Source: Nissabacter sp. SGAir0207 (GTDB lineage Bacteria > Pseudomonadota > Gammaproteobacteria > Enterobacterales > Enterobacteriaceae). From it: a stretch of 64,000 nucleotides of DNA. The DNA lies in contig NZ_CP028035.1 in NCBI RefSeq assembly GCF_005491205.1, positions 930,001-994,000 on the forward strand, written 5' to 3'. How positions within the stretch are numbered: the stretch's first letter is position 1; each line of letters starts with the position of its first letter. Both the position numbers and the translations under genes were made by a program. Below are positions 54,461 to 63,215 of the stretch, one piece after another. Under the pieces are notes generated by a model that was not told where the DNA came from, ran no database searches, and saw nothing but the letters and a program-made list of their open reading frames with translations.

Positions 54461-54476
54461 ATTTTAATTAAAATAG
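54461..54476. promoter_or_regulatory. 16-bp AT palindrome upstream of narQ
   Basis: TATTTTAATTAAAATA is a perfect palindrome 30 bp before the narQ start. It could be an operator or part of the promoter; the binding protein is unknown. Confidence 0.4.
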
Positions 54477-54611
54477 TATCCTGCTTCAGATTTTATTTAA
54501 CCTTTTGTTTACTTTCAGATAACGGCGCTGCCGCCGGGATGCGGGCCGCTGGTATCTGACGTGGGCGGCGCTTATCATGGGGAGAGTCAACGCGCTAAAC
54601 CGGGGAGTATC

Positions 54612-55187
54612 ATGGCGGCGAAAATTGAGGTTTTGAAGAATAAGGTGTTGTCAGACAACTGGTTTGTGCTGCGCAACTATACCTACCAGCTGGAGAAGGC
54701 GGACGGCAGCAAGGTGGAGCACAAGCGCGAGGTCTATGACCGCGGCAACGGGGCCACCATCCTGCTCTACAACCGCGAGAAGAACAGCGTGGTGCTGATC
54801 CGCCAGTTCCGCATGGCGACCTACGTCAACGGCAACCGGGATGGCATGTTGCTGGAGGCGTGCGCCGGTTTGCTGGATGACGATTCGCCGGAGGATTGCA
54901 TCCGCAAAGAGGCGGTAGAGGAGACTGGTTACGTGGTCGGCGAGGTGCAGAAGCTGTTTGAGGCTTACATGTCGCCGGGCGGCGTAACGGAGCTTATCCA
55001 CTTCTTCGCGGCGGAGTACCATGAGACGTTACGCTCCCATGCGGGCGGCGGCGTGGAGGATGAGGACATTGAAGTGCTGGAGATCCCCTTCCCAGAGGCG
55101 CTGGAGATGGTGCGCGACGGCCGCATCAAAGATGGCAAAACCATCATGCTGTTGCAACACGCCCGTCTGGCGGGCCTGCTAAACTGA
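54612..55187 (+). CDS. nudK: GDP-mannose pyrophosphatase NudK
   Basis: The 191-residue Nudix hydrolase matches E. coli NudK in length and in [43 protein letters not shown] and [14 protein letters not shown]. It splits GDP-mannose to GMP and mannose 1-phosphate. In the Nudix box ([22 protein letters not shown]) the metal-binding KEAVEETG core is intact, but the first Glu of GX5E is replaced by Ser. ATG at 54612 (GGGGAG upstream) gives the family length; 17 upstream codons are dropped. A 12-bp hairpin and a minisatellite follow the stop. Confidence 0.94.
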   Translation: MAAKIEVLKNKVLSDNWFVLRNYTYQLEKADGSKVEHKREVYDRGNGATILLYNREKNSVVLIRQFRMATYVNGNRDGMLLEACAGLLDDDSPEDCIRKEAVEETGYVVGEVQKLFEAYMSPGGVTELIHFFAAEYHETLRSHAGGGVEDEDIEVLEIPFPEALEMVRDGRIKDGKTIMLLQHARLAGLLN

Positions 55188-55190
55188 TGC

Positions 55191-55220
55191 CAGGCGCGGC
55201 GGCACCCTCCGCCGCGCCTG
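55191..55220 (+). terminator. Perfect 12-bp hairpin after nudK
   Basis: CAGGCGCGGCGG-CACCCT-CCGCCGCGCCTG. There is no T run after it. Its right arm is also the start of the tandem array, so the array may have grown out of this hairpin. Confidence 0.65.
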
Positions 55221-55589
55221 TCCATTGCACCCTTCACCGCGCCTGCCCACGGCACCCTTCGTCGCGCCTGTCCATTGCACCCTCCACCGCATCTGTCCAC
55301 GGCACCCTCCGCCGCGCCTGTCCATTGCACCCTTCACCGCATCTGCCCGCGGCACCCTTCGTCGCGCCCGCCCATTACACCTTCCACCGCATCTGCCCAC
55401 GGCACCCTCCGCCGCGCCTGTCCATTGCACCCTTCACTGCATCTGCCTGCGGCACCCTCGGTCGCGCCTGTCCATTGCACCCTCCACCGCATCTGTCTAC
55501 GGCACCCTCCGCCGCGCCTGTCCATTGCGCCCTTCACCGCGTCTGCCCACGGCCCCCTCCGCCGCGCCTGCCCGCGGCACACCTCTCCA
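55192..55589. repeat. 25-bp tandem repeat array (about 15 units)
   Basis: From 55217 the sequence repeats every 25 bp for fourteen clear units (to 55566), with degenerate units at both ends. Two unit types alternate, giving a 50-bp higher-order repeat. One type is CCTGTCCATTGCACCC plus TTCACCGCG, the other CCTGCCCACGGCACCC plus TTCGTCGCG; differences between copies are a few bases each. Because 25 is not a multiple of 3, all three frames stay open by chance, on the plus strand and partly on the minus strand. These frames have proline/histidine-rich low-complexity translations and no ribosome sites. I treat the array as a noncoding minisatellite. Confidence 0.88.
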
Positions 55590-55775
55590 TATCCACCGCA
55601 TTTTTAGCCATATTTTTGTGATGGCTCTATCACAAAACCGCCCGCCATAGCAGAAAAGTGAATACTTACAGCTGACTGCGCCTCACACCTTCCCCCTGCC
55701 AGCCCGTAGGGTGGCGTTCTCGTATGCGGTAAATCTGCTGTCGGCACCGGCCGATGATTTGTTACGGAGAACGTT
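55590..55775 (+). promoter_or_regulatory. araE upstream regulatory region
   Basis: TTTTGTGAT-GGCTCT-ATCACAAAA (55614-55637) is a perfect 9-bp-arm palindrome containing TGTGA and TCACA separated by 8 bp, a candidate CRP site with non-standard spacing. TAGCAGAAAAGTGAATA (55648-55664) resembles an AraC half-site (TAGC-N7-TCCATA), and CAGC recurs 21 bp later, the usual AraC phase. A GGAG ribosome site precedes the ATG at 55776. The CRP/AraC reading fits araE but rests on pattern only. Confidence 0.5.
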
Positions 55776-57206
55776 ATGTCTGCTACCCATGATTACCCCG
55801 GCAAGGCCAACCTGCGCCCCCACGACGCGGCGAAGCGCACCCGCCTGATGAACCTGTTTGTGTCATTTGCGGCGGCGATGGCTGGCCTGTTGTTCGGGCT
55901 GGATATTGGCGTCATTTCCGGCGCGCTGCCCTTCATTACCGATCACTTCACCCTCAGCAGCCGCCTGCAGGAGTGGGTGGTCAGCACCATGATGCTTGGC
56001 GCGGCGCTGGGCGCGCTGGCAAACGGCTGGTTGTCGTCACGGCTGGGGCGCAAATACAGCCTGATGATCGGCGCGCTGCTGTTTGTGCTCGGCTCGGCTG
56101 GCTCAGCGCTGGCACACAGCATTGAGTTGCTGCTGCTGTCGCGGGTGCTGCTCGGCTTTGCGGTCGGCATCGCCTCCTACACCGCGCCGCTCTACCTCTC
56201 TGAAATGGCCACGGAGAACATCCGCGGCAAGATGATCGCCATGTACCAGCTGATGGTGACAATCGGCATCCTGCTGGCCTTCCTCTCTGACACCGCCTTC
56301 AGCGCCAGCGGCAACTGGCGCGCGATGCTCGGTGTGCTTTGCGTTCCGGCGCTGGTGCTGCTGGTGGCGGTGTTCTTCCTGCCCAACAGCCCGCGCTGGC
56401 TGGCGGCCAAGGGGCGGCATGTGGAGGCGGAGCAGGTGCTGAACATGCTCCGCGACACCTCCGAGAAGGCGCGTCAGGAGCTGAACGAGATCCGCGAGAG
56501 CCTGAAGCTGAAACAGAATGGCTGGGGGCTGTTCAGAACCAACGCCAACGTCCGCCGCGCGGTGTTCCTCGGCATGTTGCTTCAGGCGATGCAGCAGTTT
56601 ACCGGCATGAACGTCATCATGTACTACGCGCCAAAAATCTTCAGCCTGGCGGGCTTCACCACCACCCACGAGCAGATGATGGCGACCGTGGTGGTGGGCC
56701 TGACCTTCGTGCTGGCGACCTTTATCGCCATCGGCATGGTGGACAAGGCGGGCCGAAAACCGGCGCTGAAGATCGGCTTCTCGGTGATCGCCATCGGCAC
56801 TCTGGTGCTCGGCTTCTGCCTGCAACAGATGGGCAGTGGCAGCGGCTCCAGCGGCCTCTCCTACCTCTCCGTTGGCATGACCATGATGTGCATCGCTGGC
56901 TACGCGATGAGCGCCGCGCCAGTGGTATGGATCCTCTGCTCCGAGATCCAGCCGCTGAAGAGCCGCGACTTCGGCATCACCTGTTCCACCACCACCAACT
57001 GGGTCGCCAACATGATCATCGGCGCGACCTTCCTGACGCTGCTCAACAGCATCGGCGCAGCGGCTACTTTCTGGCTCTATGCCGCGCTCAACGTGCTGTT
57101 CGTGGTGATCACCTTTGTGCTGATCCCAGAGACCAAAAACGTCACCCTGGAGCACATCGAGCGCAACCTGATGGCGGGCAAAAAGCTGCGCGACATCGGC
57201 AACTGA
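55776..57206 (+). CDS. araE: L-arabinose:proton symporter AraE
   Basis: The 476-residue sugar porter has twelve helices. It carries [88 protein letters not shown] and [25 protein letters not shown]. It is closer to AraE than to GalP, for example [54 protein letters not shown] and [13 protein letters not shown]. It takes up L-arabinose with a proton. No araBAD or araC is in the window, so it is a solitary transporter gene, as in E. coli. Candidate CRP and AraC sites lie upstream. Confidence 0.92.
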   Translation: MSATHDYPGKANLRPHDAAKRTRLMNLFVSFAAAMAGLLFGLDIGVISGALPFITDHFTLSSRLQEWVVSTMMLGAALGALANGWLSSRLGRKYSLMIGALLFVLGSAGSALAHSIELLLLSRVLLGFAVGIASYTAPLYLSEMATENIRGKMIAMYQLMVTIGILLAFLSDTAFSASGNWRAMLGVLCVPALVLLVAVFFLPNSPRWLAAKGRHVEAEQVLNMLRDTSEKARQELNEIRESLKLKQNGWGLFRTNANVRRAVFLGMLLQAMQQFTGMNVIMYYAPKIFSLAGFTTTHEQMMATVVVGLTFVLATFIAIGMVDKAGRKPALKIGFSVIAIGTLVLGFCLQQMGSGSGSSGLSYLSVGMTMMCIAGYAMSAAPVVWILCSEIQPLKSRDFGITCSTTTNWVANMIIGATFLTLLNSIGAAATFWLYAALNVLFVVITFVLIPETKNVTLEHIERNLMAGKKLRDIGN

Positions 57207-57258
57207 CGGGCATGGCACCACTTGCCCCCAGCGCGTAAGCCGGGGGCACGCGGCTCAG

Positions 57259-57287
57259 ACGCCCCCAGCGCCACGCGCTGGGGGCGT
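57259..57287. terminator. 13-bp hairpin between araE and the DUF3298 gene
   Basis: ACGCCCCCAGCGC-CAC-GCGCTGGGGGCGT is a perfect 13-bp stem. An overlapping weaker stem with GCCCCC/GGGGGC arms lies at 57223-57246. Neither has a T run, but in the gap between convergent genes they probably end or protect both transcripts. Confidence 0.6.
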
Positions 57288-57291
57288 TGGC

Positions 57292-58524
57292 TTATTTCGG
57301 TAGCGCCAGCGCCACGCCACCGGGGTGGCCGGTGATCTGTTTCCACGGCAGCACCGACCAGCTCTCCCCCTCGCAGGCGCGCATCACGCGGGCGAAAGAG
57401 GGGCCAAACCAGATGCCCTGCGGCGTGAAGTACCAGGCCGGGAAGTTCCAGATCTCCGGGTCACTGAAGTTGCAGCCATCCTCATCCTCCTCTGCTGGCA
57501 CGGCCATCTGTTCCGGGTAGAGCGTTTGGAATTGGCGCACCAACCAGGGGGCCAGCGTATGGCTGCGGTAGGCGGCGTAGTCATCAAAACTGACGCTGTC
57601 CGTGGTTTCGTTCGCATCCTGTCCACCGTCGTAGAAGTTGTTCTCCTCATACAAGTAGTGGAAGGGCTTGCCCTCTCCCAGCCAGAGCACATCCTCCAGC
57701 GCCAGCTTCTCGCCAGTCTGCGCATTCAGGTTCAGCGGTGCGTCGCCAAAGTCCGGGTGTGCGCCGCCGCAGTCATAGCTGGTGAACACGCTGACGCTGA
57801 CCACCGCCGGTGAGAGCAGGGTGGGCGTCACGGTCTGGGAGAACTCCCCCTGGCCGAAACGGCTGGCCCCCAGCTGGCAGGCATGGTAATCCACCACCTC
57901 CTGCCATAGCCGGGCGCGCAGCTGGCGGTTCAGCGCCTCCAGTTGCGCCGGCGGGTAGCCAGAGAGGATCTCAAACAGCCGGATGCCAGATTGCGGCTCA
58001 CGCCACCACTGGATGGCGTAGCCCATCACCGTCTGTGGCTTGTCGCGCTGCAACCGTAACCCATGCAGGCGCAGGTACTCATAAGGATCGCTGTCGGCCA
58101 GCGTCGCCAGATAGGCGTCCTCACCCGCGGCGGCCGTGGGGTGGGCCTGCGTGAGCTGCAACGGCAACACTTTGCCCTGCGGGCTGCGCCACTCCCCCTG
58201 CCAGCCCTGTTCGGCGGGTTGTAGGCTGATGGTCGGGTGCGGCGTGTCATCCAGCGCGTCCAGCCCCTCGCTCATGCTGAGGTCATGGTTCACCAGCGTG
58301 CCGCTCAGCGGCAGGTCGAGGTGGTATTTCTGGTAGAAGTAGCGGCCTGTCACTTCGTTTGGCTGGGTTAGGTCCAGCTCCACGACCACGGATTGGTCGC
58401 CCAGCGTGCCGGTATAGACCTGTGGCGCTTCCTCGGCGCGCAGCCCGGCCGCCGCCAGCAACCCTATCGCTGCGGCCATGCCACATGCCCCCAGCCGGAT
58501 GCCCCGGCGGATCCCCTCTCTCAT
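57292..58524 (-). CDS. Exported DUF3298-domain protein
   Basis: The 410-residue protein has a Sec signal peptide (basic start, hydrophobic core about 12-27, cleavage near GLRA-EE). The C-terminal half carries FTSYDCGGAHPDFGDAPLNLNAQTGEKLALEDVLW, the DUF3298 pattern also found near the C-terminus of RsiV-like proteins. The rest is unrecognised. Predicted to be periplasmic, with several aromatic and acidic residues and three scattered cysteines. It is divergent from ypfG. Function unknown; a lysozyme- or cell-wall-related role is conceivable only by the RsiV analogy. Confidence 0.7.
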   Translation of the reverse strand: MREGIRRGIRLGACGMAAAIGLLAAAGLRAEEAPQVYTGTLGDQSVVVELDLTQPNEVTGRYFYQKYHLDLPLSGTLVNHDLSMSEGLDALDDTPHPTISLQPAEQGWQGEWRSPQGKVLPLQLTQAHPTAAAGEDAYLATLADSDPYEYLRLHGLRLQRDKPQTVMGYAIQWWREPQSGIRLFEILSGYPPAQLEALNRQLRARLWQEVVDYHACQLGASRFGQGEFSQTVTPTLLSPAVVSVSVFTSYDCGGAHPDFGDAPLNLNAQTGEKLALEDVLWLGEGKPFHYLYEENNFYDGGQDANETTDSVSFDDYAAYRSHTLAPWLVRQFQTLYPEQMAVPAEEDEDGCNFSDPEIWNFPAWYFTPQGIWFGPSFARVMRACEGESWSVLPWKQITGHPGGVALALPK

Positions 58525-58802
58525 CGCTCACTCCCTCTTACCCTGCTCAGGCCATGCTCAGCCTCTTGCCCAGGCAGCATAACAGCCTGGCTTCTCAGGG
58601 CAGCATTGTGCCGCTTGCCGCCCACCTCGGCAATGATGTGGCATCGGCAAAGCTTAAGTTTGCGCGATGCTTTCCAGACATTTCACGCGCTTGCAGAATA
58701 ATCCGGTTAATTTGCGTGCCGCACCGAAAATGCGTGGGAAAGGCAGGCAAGCTGTCAAAAGGTTGGGCTATTATCGGAACCCACTTTTCCAACCGAGAAT
58801 GG
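58525..58802. promoter_or_regulatory. Divergent region between the DUF3298 gene and ypfG
   Basis: This 278-bp spacer carries the two outward promoters. The ypfG frame extends back through this stretch and into the neighbouring gene without a stop, but the translation is not conserved-looking and has no signal peptide, so it is not coding. No operator recognised. Confidence 0.45.
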
Positions 58803-59861
58803 ATGATGTTGAGAGTAATCACGTTTTCTGTGCTGTTGCTGGCCGCCCTACAGGTCGCCGCCGATCCGCTGCAACAGGACTACAGCGACTGGACGGTCAG
58901 TTGCGATAACCTTAACCGTTGCCAGGCGCGCAATATTAATGATCACAATGGGCTGGTGCTGTTGATCAGCCGTGAGGCCGGGCCGCAGGGGCGGGCGGAG
59001 GTGCGGCTGGACAACCAGCAGAGCGAGGTGTTTCCTGACAGCGACACCCGGCCGATTGCGCCGCGCCTGCTGCTGGATGGCAAGGTGCTGCGCCTCAACC
59101 CGCGTGAGTGGCAGATCGCTGATCGCCTCACGCTGGCGGACAACCCGCTGGTGGTGGCCGACTTTATCGCCCGCATCCGCGAAGGCTCGGCACTGACCCT
59201 CTCCGGCGAAGAGAAGATCAAGCTGCGGCAGGTGGTGTCGCTGAAGGGGTTCAAGGCGGCGCTGCTGGCAATGGATGCCCAGCAGGGGCGGGTGGAGAGC
59301 GTCACCGCCTGGACGAAGCCCGGCAGCCAGCCGGCGGAGAGCGTGCCGCCCGCGCCACAGGCCCCGGAGGCACCAGTGTTTGCCCTGCCGCAGCCGTTGA
59401 CCGAGACGGAGATCGCCGCCCTGACGCAATTTGCCGCCACCAACATTGATGCCAATGACTGCACGCTGGAGCCGTCCGAGCGCGACATCCGCCTGACGCC
59501 CCTCAGCGCCGATCGGGCGCTGATTCTGGTGAACTGCGACATGGGGGCCTATAACCTCTTCTCGCTGGCCTATCTGGCGAACCGCCACGCGCCGTTTAAG
59601 GCGGAGGAGCTGGCACTGAATGCGCCGTTCAAGCTGAATGGCACACAGACGTTGGAGCCGGAGATGATCAACGCGGACATGGATGAGGCGAAGGGTGAAC
59701 TGACGCTCTATGCCAAGGGGCGAGGCATTGGCGATTGCGGTGAGTCGAGCCGCTGGATCTATGACGGCAAGCAGTTTGTGCTGGCGGAGTACCGTTCAGA
59801 GCCGCACTGCGACGGCGTCAGCCAGCATGGCTGGCCGCTGCTGTGGACTACGCGCGGGTAG
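58803..59861 (+). CDS. ypfG: Exported DUF1176-family protein YpfG
   Basis: The 352-residue protein has a signal peptide (MMLRVITFSVLLLAALQVAA, cut near Ala20). The DUF1176 pattern follows: DYSDWTVSCDNLNRCQARNI and, near the end, GRGIGDCGESSRWIYDGKQFVLAEYR. Its place between nudK and tktB-talA matches E. coli ypfG. Paired cysteines suggest disulfides in the periplasm. Function is unknown. ATG at 58803 or 58806 are both possible; starts further upstream are rejected for lack of a signal peptide and ribosome site. Confidence 0.85.
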   Translation: MMLRVITFSVLLLAALQVAADPLQQDYSDWTVSCDNLNRCQARNINDHNGLVLLISREAGPQGRAEVRLDNQQSEVFPDSDTRPIAPRLLLDGKVLRLNPREWQIADRLTLADNPLVVADFIARIREGSALTLSGEEKIKLRQVVSLKGFKAALLAMDAQQGRVESVTAWTKPGSQPAESVPPAPQAPEAPVFALPQPLTETEIAALTQFAATNIDANDCTLEPSERDIRLTPLSADRALILVNCDMGAYNLFSLAYLANRHAPFKAEELALNAPFKLNGTQTLEPEMINADMDEAKGELTLYAKGRGIGDCGESSRWIYDGKQFVLAEYRSEPHCDGVSQHGWPLLWTTRG

Positions 59862-59883
59862 GGCAGGGAGTCGTCGCCCCCAT

Positions 59884-59908
59884 AAAAAAGGCGCCCCGTG
59901 GGGCGCCT
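59884..59908 (-). terminator. Terminator of the talA-tktB operon
   Basis: On the minus strand AGGCGCCCC-AC-GGGGCGCC is followed by TTTTTT, 16 bases past the tktB stop. Confidence 0.92.
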
Positions 59909-59924
59909 GTCAGCGGGGAACGGC

Positions 59925-61919
59925 TCAGCCCAGCAGGGCGCGGGCCTTGTTCACCACGTTGTCGGTGGTGAAGCCGAACAGCTCAAACAGCTTCTCCGCC
60001 GGGGCAGATTCGCCGAAGGTGGTCATGCCCACCACATCGCCGTTGAGGCCGACGTACTTGTACCAGTAGTCGCTGATACCGGCTTCAATCGCAATCCGCG
60101 CGCTCACCGCTTTCGGCAGCACGGATTCGCGGTAGGCCGCGTCCTGCTTGTCGAAGGCGTCGGTGGACGGCATGGAGACCACACGCACCTGGCGGCCTTC
60201 GGCGGTCAGCTGCTCGCAGGCGCTCACCGCCAGCTCCACTTCTGAGCCGGTGGCAATCAGGATGAGCTCCGGCGTGCCGTCGCAGTCTTTCAGCACGTAG
60301 CCGCCGCGGGCGATGTCCGCCAGCTGGGCGTCGGTGCGCGGCTGCTGCGCCAGGTTCTGGCGGGAGAAAATCAGCGCTGCCGGGCCGTCGTTGCGCTCGA
60401 TGGCGTACTTCCATGCCACCGCCGACTCCACCTGGTCACACGGACGCCAGGTGCTCATGTTCGGGGTCACGCGCAGGCTGGCCAGCTGCTCCACCGGCTG
60501 GTGGGTCGGGCCGTCTTCACCCAGACCAATGGAGTCGTGGGTGTAGACAAAGACGTTGCGGATTTTCATCAGCGACGCCATGCGCACCGCGTTGCGGGCG
60601 TACTCCACGAACATCAGGAAGGTCGCGGAGTACGGCAGGAAGCCGCCGTGCAGCGCGATACCGTTGGTGATGGCGGTCATGCCGAACTCGCGCACGCCGT
60701 AGTGGATGTAGTTGCCCGCCGGGTCATCGCCAATCGAGGTCGAGCCGGACCACATGGTCAGGTTGCTCGGTGCCAGGTCAGCGGAGCCGCCGAGGAACTC
60801 CGGCAGCAGTTTGCCGAAGGCTTCCAGCGCGTTCTGCGAGGCCTTGCGGCTGGCAATCTTGGCCGGGTTGGCCTGCAGGTTGGCAATGAAGGCGTCCGAC
60901 TGGGCCTGCCACTCTGCTGGCAGCTCGCCGTTCAGGCGACGGCTGAACTCGGCCGCCAGCTCCGGGTGGGCCTGCTGGTAGGCGCTGAACTGCTCGTTCC
61001 ACGCCTGCTCTTTCGCCTGACCGGCCTCTTTGGCGTCCCACTGGGCATAGATGTCCTGCGGGATCTCAAACGGCCCGTGGTGCCAGCCCAGCGCCTCGCG
61101 GGTGGCTGCCACTTCAGCGTCGCCCAGCGGCGCGCCGTGCGCGTCGTGGGTGCCAGCTTTGTTCGGCGAGCCGAAGGCAATCACGGTCTTGCACATCAGC
61201 AGCGACGGCTTGTCGGTCACGCGGCGCGCTTCCTCAATCGCCGCCTTGATGGCGTCGGCGTCGTGGCCATCCACGCCGCGCACCACGTGCCAGCCGTAGG
61301 CTTCAAAGCGGGCGGCGGTGTCGTCGGTGAACCAGCCCTCGACGTGGCCGTCGATGGAGATGCCGTTGTCGTCATAGAACGCCACCAGCTTGCCAAGCTT
61401 CATGGTGCCGGCCAGCGAGCAGACTTCGTGGGAAATCCCCTCCATCATGCAGCCGTCGCCCAGGAAGGCGTAGGTGTAGTGGTCAACGATGTCGTGGCCC
61501 GGACGGTTGAACTGCGCCGCCAGCGTGCGCTCGGCAATCGCCATGCCCACCGCGTTGGCGATACCCTGGCCCAGCGGGCCGGTGGTGGTCTCAACGCCCG
61601 CGGTATAGCCATACTCCGGGTGACCCGGGGTCTTGGAGTGCAGCTGGCGGAAGTTGGCCAGCTCTTCAATCGGCAGGTCATAGCCGGTGAGGTGCAGCAG
61701 GCTGTAAATCAGCATTGAGCCGTGGCCGTTGGAGAGCACGAAGCGGTCACGGTCAGCCCAGTGCGGGTTGACCGGGTTGTGGTTCAGGTAGTCACGCCAC
61801 AGCACTTCGGCGATATCCGCCATCCCCATCGGGGCGCCGGGGTGGCCGGATTTGGCTTTTTGCACCCCATCCATGCTCAGCGCGCGGATGGCATTGGCAA
61901 GCTCTTTACGAGAGGACAT
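59925..61919 (-). CDS. tktB: Transketolase (TktB by position)
   Basis: The 664-residue thiamine-diphosphate enzyme moves two-carbon units between ketoses and aldoses in the pentose phosphate pathway. [38 protein letters not shown], the TPP motif [41 protein letters not shown] and [20 protein letters not shown] are present. TktA and TktB are hard to tell apart by sequence; pairing with talA 17 bp upstream and the neighbours ypfG and nudK match E. coli tktB. It would use xylulose and ribose phosphates derived from the predicted D-ribulose 5-phosphate. Confidence 0.93.
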   Translation of the reverse strand: MSSRKELANAIRALSMDGVQKAKSGHPGAPMGMADIAEVLWRDYLNHNPVNPHWADRDRFVLSNGHGSMLIYSLLHLTGYDLPIEELANFRQLHSKTPGHPEYGYTAGVETTTGPLGQGIANAVGMAIAERTLAAQFNRPGHDIVDHYTYAFLGDGCMMEGISHEVCSLAGTMKLGKLVAFYDDNGISIDGHVEGWFTDDTAARFEAYGWHVVRGVDGHDADAIKAAIEEARRVTDKPSLLMCKTVIAFGSPNKAGTHDAHGAPLGDAEVAATREALGWHHGPFEIPQDIYAQWDAKEAGQAKEQAWNEQFSAYQQAHPELAAEFSRRLNGELPAEWQAQSDAFIANLQANPAKIASRKASQNALEAFGKLLPEFLGGSADLAPSNLTMWSGSTSIGDDPAGNYIHYGVREFGMTAITNGIALHGGFLPYSATFLMFVEYARNAVRMASLMKIRNVFVYTHDSIGLGEDGPTHQPVEQLASLRVTPNMSTWRPCDQVESAVAWKYAIERNDGPAALIFSRQNLAQQPRTDAQLADIARGGYVLKDCDGTPELILIATGSEVELAVSACEQLTAEGRQVRVVSMPSTDAFDKQDAAYRESVLPKAVSARIAIEAGISDYWYKYVGLNGDVVGMTTFGESAPAEKLFELFGFTTDNVVNKARALLG

Positions 61920-61936
61920 GTATTAAAACTCCGTGA

Positions 61937-62887
61937 TTACAGTTCAGCAGACAGCATGTCTTCCAGCTTCTGCTGGTCAACGGCGAACAGACGGATACCT
62001 TCCGCCAGTTTTTCCACCGCCATCGGATCCTGGTTGTGCTCCCAGCGGAACTCAGCCTCGGCCAGCGGCGCTGGCTGATGGAAGGCTTCAGTGGACGGGG
62101 TCAGCTTGCGCTCAACCGGGGCGTCGCTGTTTTTCAGCTCTTCCAGCAGGTTCGGGGAGATGGTCAGGCGGTCACAGCCAGCCAGTGCGAGGATCTGCTC
62201 CACTTTACGGAAGCTCGCGCCCATGATGACGGTCTGGTAGCGGTGCTGTTTATAGTATTCGTAGATGCGGCGTACGGACTTCACGCCCGGATCGTTGTCC
62301 GCGCTGTAGTCGGCGTTCGGCTCTTTGGCCTTGTACCAGTCATAGATACGGCCAACGAACGGGGAGATCAGGTAGACGCCCGCTTCGGCGCAGGCACGGG
62401 CCTGGGCGAAGGAGAACAGCAGGGTCAGGTTACAGTTGATGCCCTCTTTCTCCAGCTCTTCCGCCGCCTTGATGCCTTCCCAAGTGGAGGCCAGTTTGAT
62501 CAGGATGCGGGATTTGTCGACGCCCTGCTCCTGGTACATGCCGATCAGCTTGCGTGCCTTGGCGATGCACATGCCGCGGTCAAAGGAGAGGCGCGCGTCC
62601 ACTTCGGTGGAGATACGGCCAGGGACGCTTTTCAGGATCTCGACGCCAATGTTAACGGCCAGTTTGTCGGAGGCGTTGATGATCTGCGTCTCTTTGGTGC
62701 CACCCTGCTTGCGGGCGTACTCCAACGCGTCTTTGAACAGGGGCTGGTACTGCGGCAGGCCGGCGGCTTTCAGGATCAAAGAGGGGTTGGTGGTCGCGTC
62801 CTGCGGTTCGAAGTGGCGGATAGATTCAATGTCGCCGCTGTCGGCTACGACAGTGGTCACTTTTTTCAAAGCTTCTAACTGGTTCAT
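61937..62887 (-). CDS. talA: Transaldolase TalA
   Basis: The 316-residue TIM-barrel enzyme moves a dihydroxyacetone unit from sedoheptulose 7-phosphate to glyceraldehyde 3-phosphate. [31 protein letters not shown], the Schiff-base Lys in [12 protein letters not shown], and [32 protein letters not shown] are present. The end [28 protein letters not shown] is TalA-like. It is first in the talA-tktB operon. E. coli talA is RpoS-dependent; that was not tested here. Confidence 0.94.
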   Translation of the reverse strand: MNQLEALKKVTTVVADSGDIESIRHFEPQDATTNPSLILKAAGLPQYQPLFKDALEYARKQGGTKETQIINASDKLAVNIGVEILKSVPGRISTEVDARLSFDRGMCIAKARKLIGMYQEQGVDKSRILIKLASTWEGIKAAEELEKEGINCNLTLLFSFAQARACAEAGVYLISPFVGRIYDWYKAKEPNADYSADNDPGVKSVRRIYEYYKQHRYQTVIMGASFRKVEQILALAGCDRLTISPNLLEELKNSDAPVERKLTPSTEAFHQPAPLAEAEFRWEHNQDPMAVEKLAEGIRLFAVDQQKLEDMLSAEL

Positions 62888-63215
62888 CTCAGTGCTCCTT
62901 AGCGAGATTAACGTCGAAAAATAGGCAGATCGGTTTCAGAAAATTCGGAGTTTCATCACATTCGTATACCCTGCATCATTTCATTAACGAAATGAATACG
63001 CTTTTTCTGATTGTTGTAATGGGTAATAGCGATGCACCCTGCCGGGAGCGGTCTGGCGTGTTGAGTCAGGAAGCCTCATAAAGGGAGGATCGCACGCGAA
63101 TGGACAACATTTCAGCATAGTGCATTTTGGCCGGGAGGGGGAAATGAGCGGCATAAATTTCCCCCAGATGCCTGAGGCAAAAATTAAGGGGCAGATGCCC
63201 CTTAATTTTGTCATG
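62888..63215. other. 328-bp region upstream of talA
   Basis: This region contains the leftward talA promoter. An inverted repeat TCATTTC-ATTAAC-GAAATGA (62976-62995) lies about 90 bp upstream of the talA start and is a candidate operator of unknown identity. The right end holds the terminator of the next gene. No reading frame is supported here. Confidence 0.45.
63181..63210. terminator. Terminator of the HEVGH-protein gene
   Basis: AAAATTAAGGGGCA-GA-TGCCCCTTAATTTT is a perfect 14-bp inverted repeat with A/T ends, 5 bases past the minus-strand stop at 63216. Confidence 0.9.

Noticed and set aside
55192..55589. CRISPR array
   Set aside because: The 25-bp units follow each other directly with no unique spacers and no cas genes are nearby.
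55187..55650. Three overlapping open frames of 110-144 codons in the repeat array
   Set aside because: The 25-bp period keeps all frames open. None has a ribosome site or recognisable domain, and codon use is dictated by the repeat.
58359..58802. Long upstream start for ypfG
   Set aside because: It overlaps the divergent DUF3298 gene, and only the start near 58803 gives a signal peptide.
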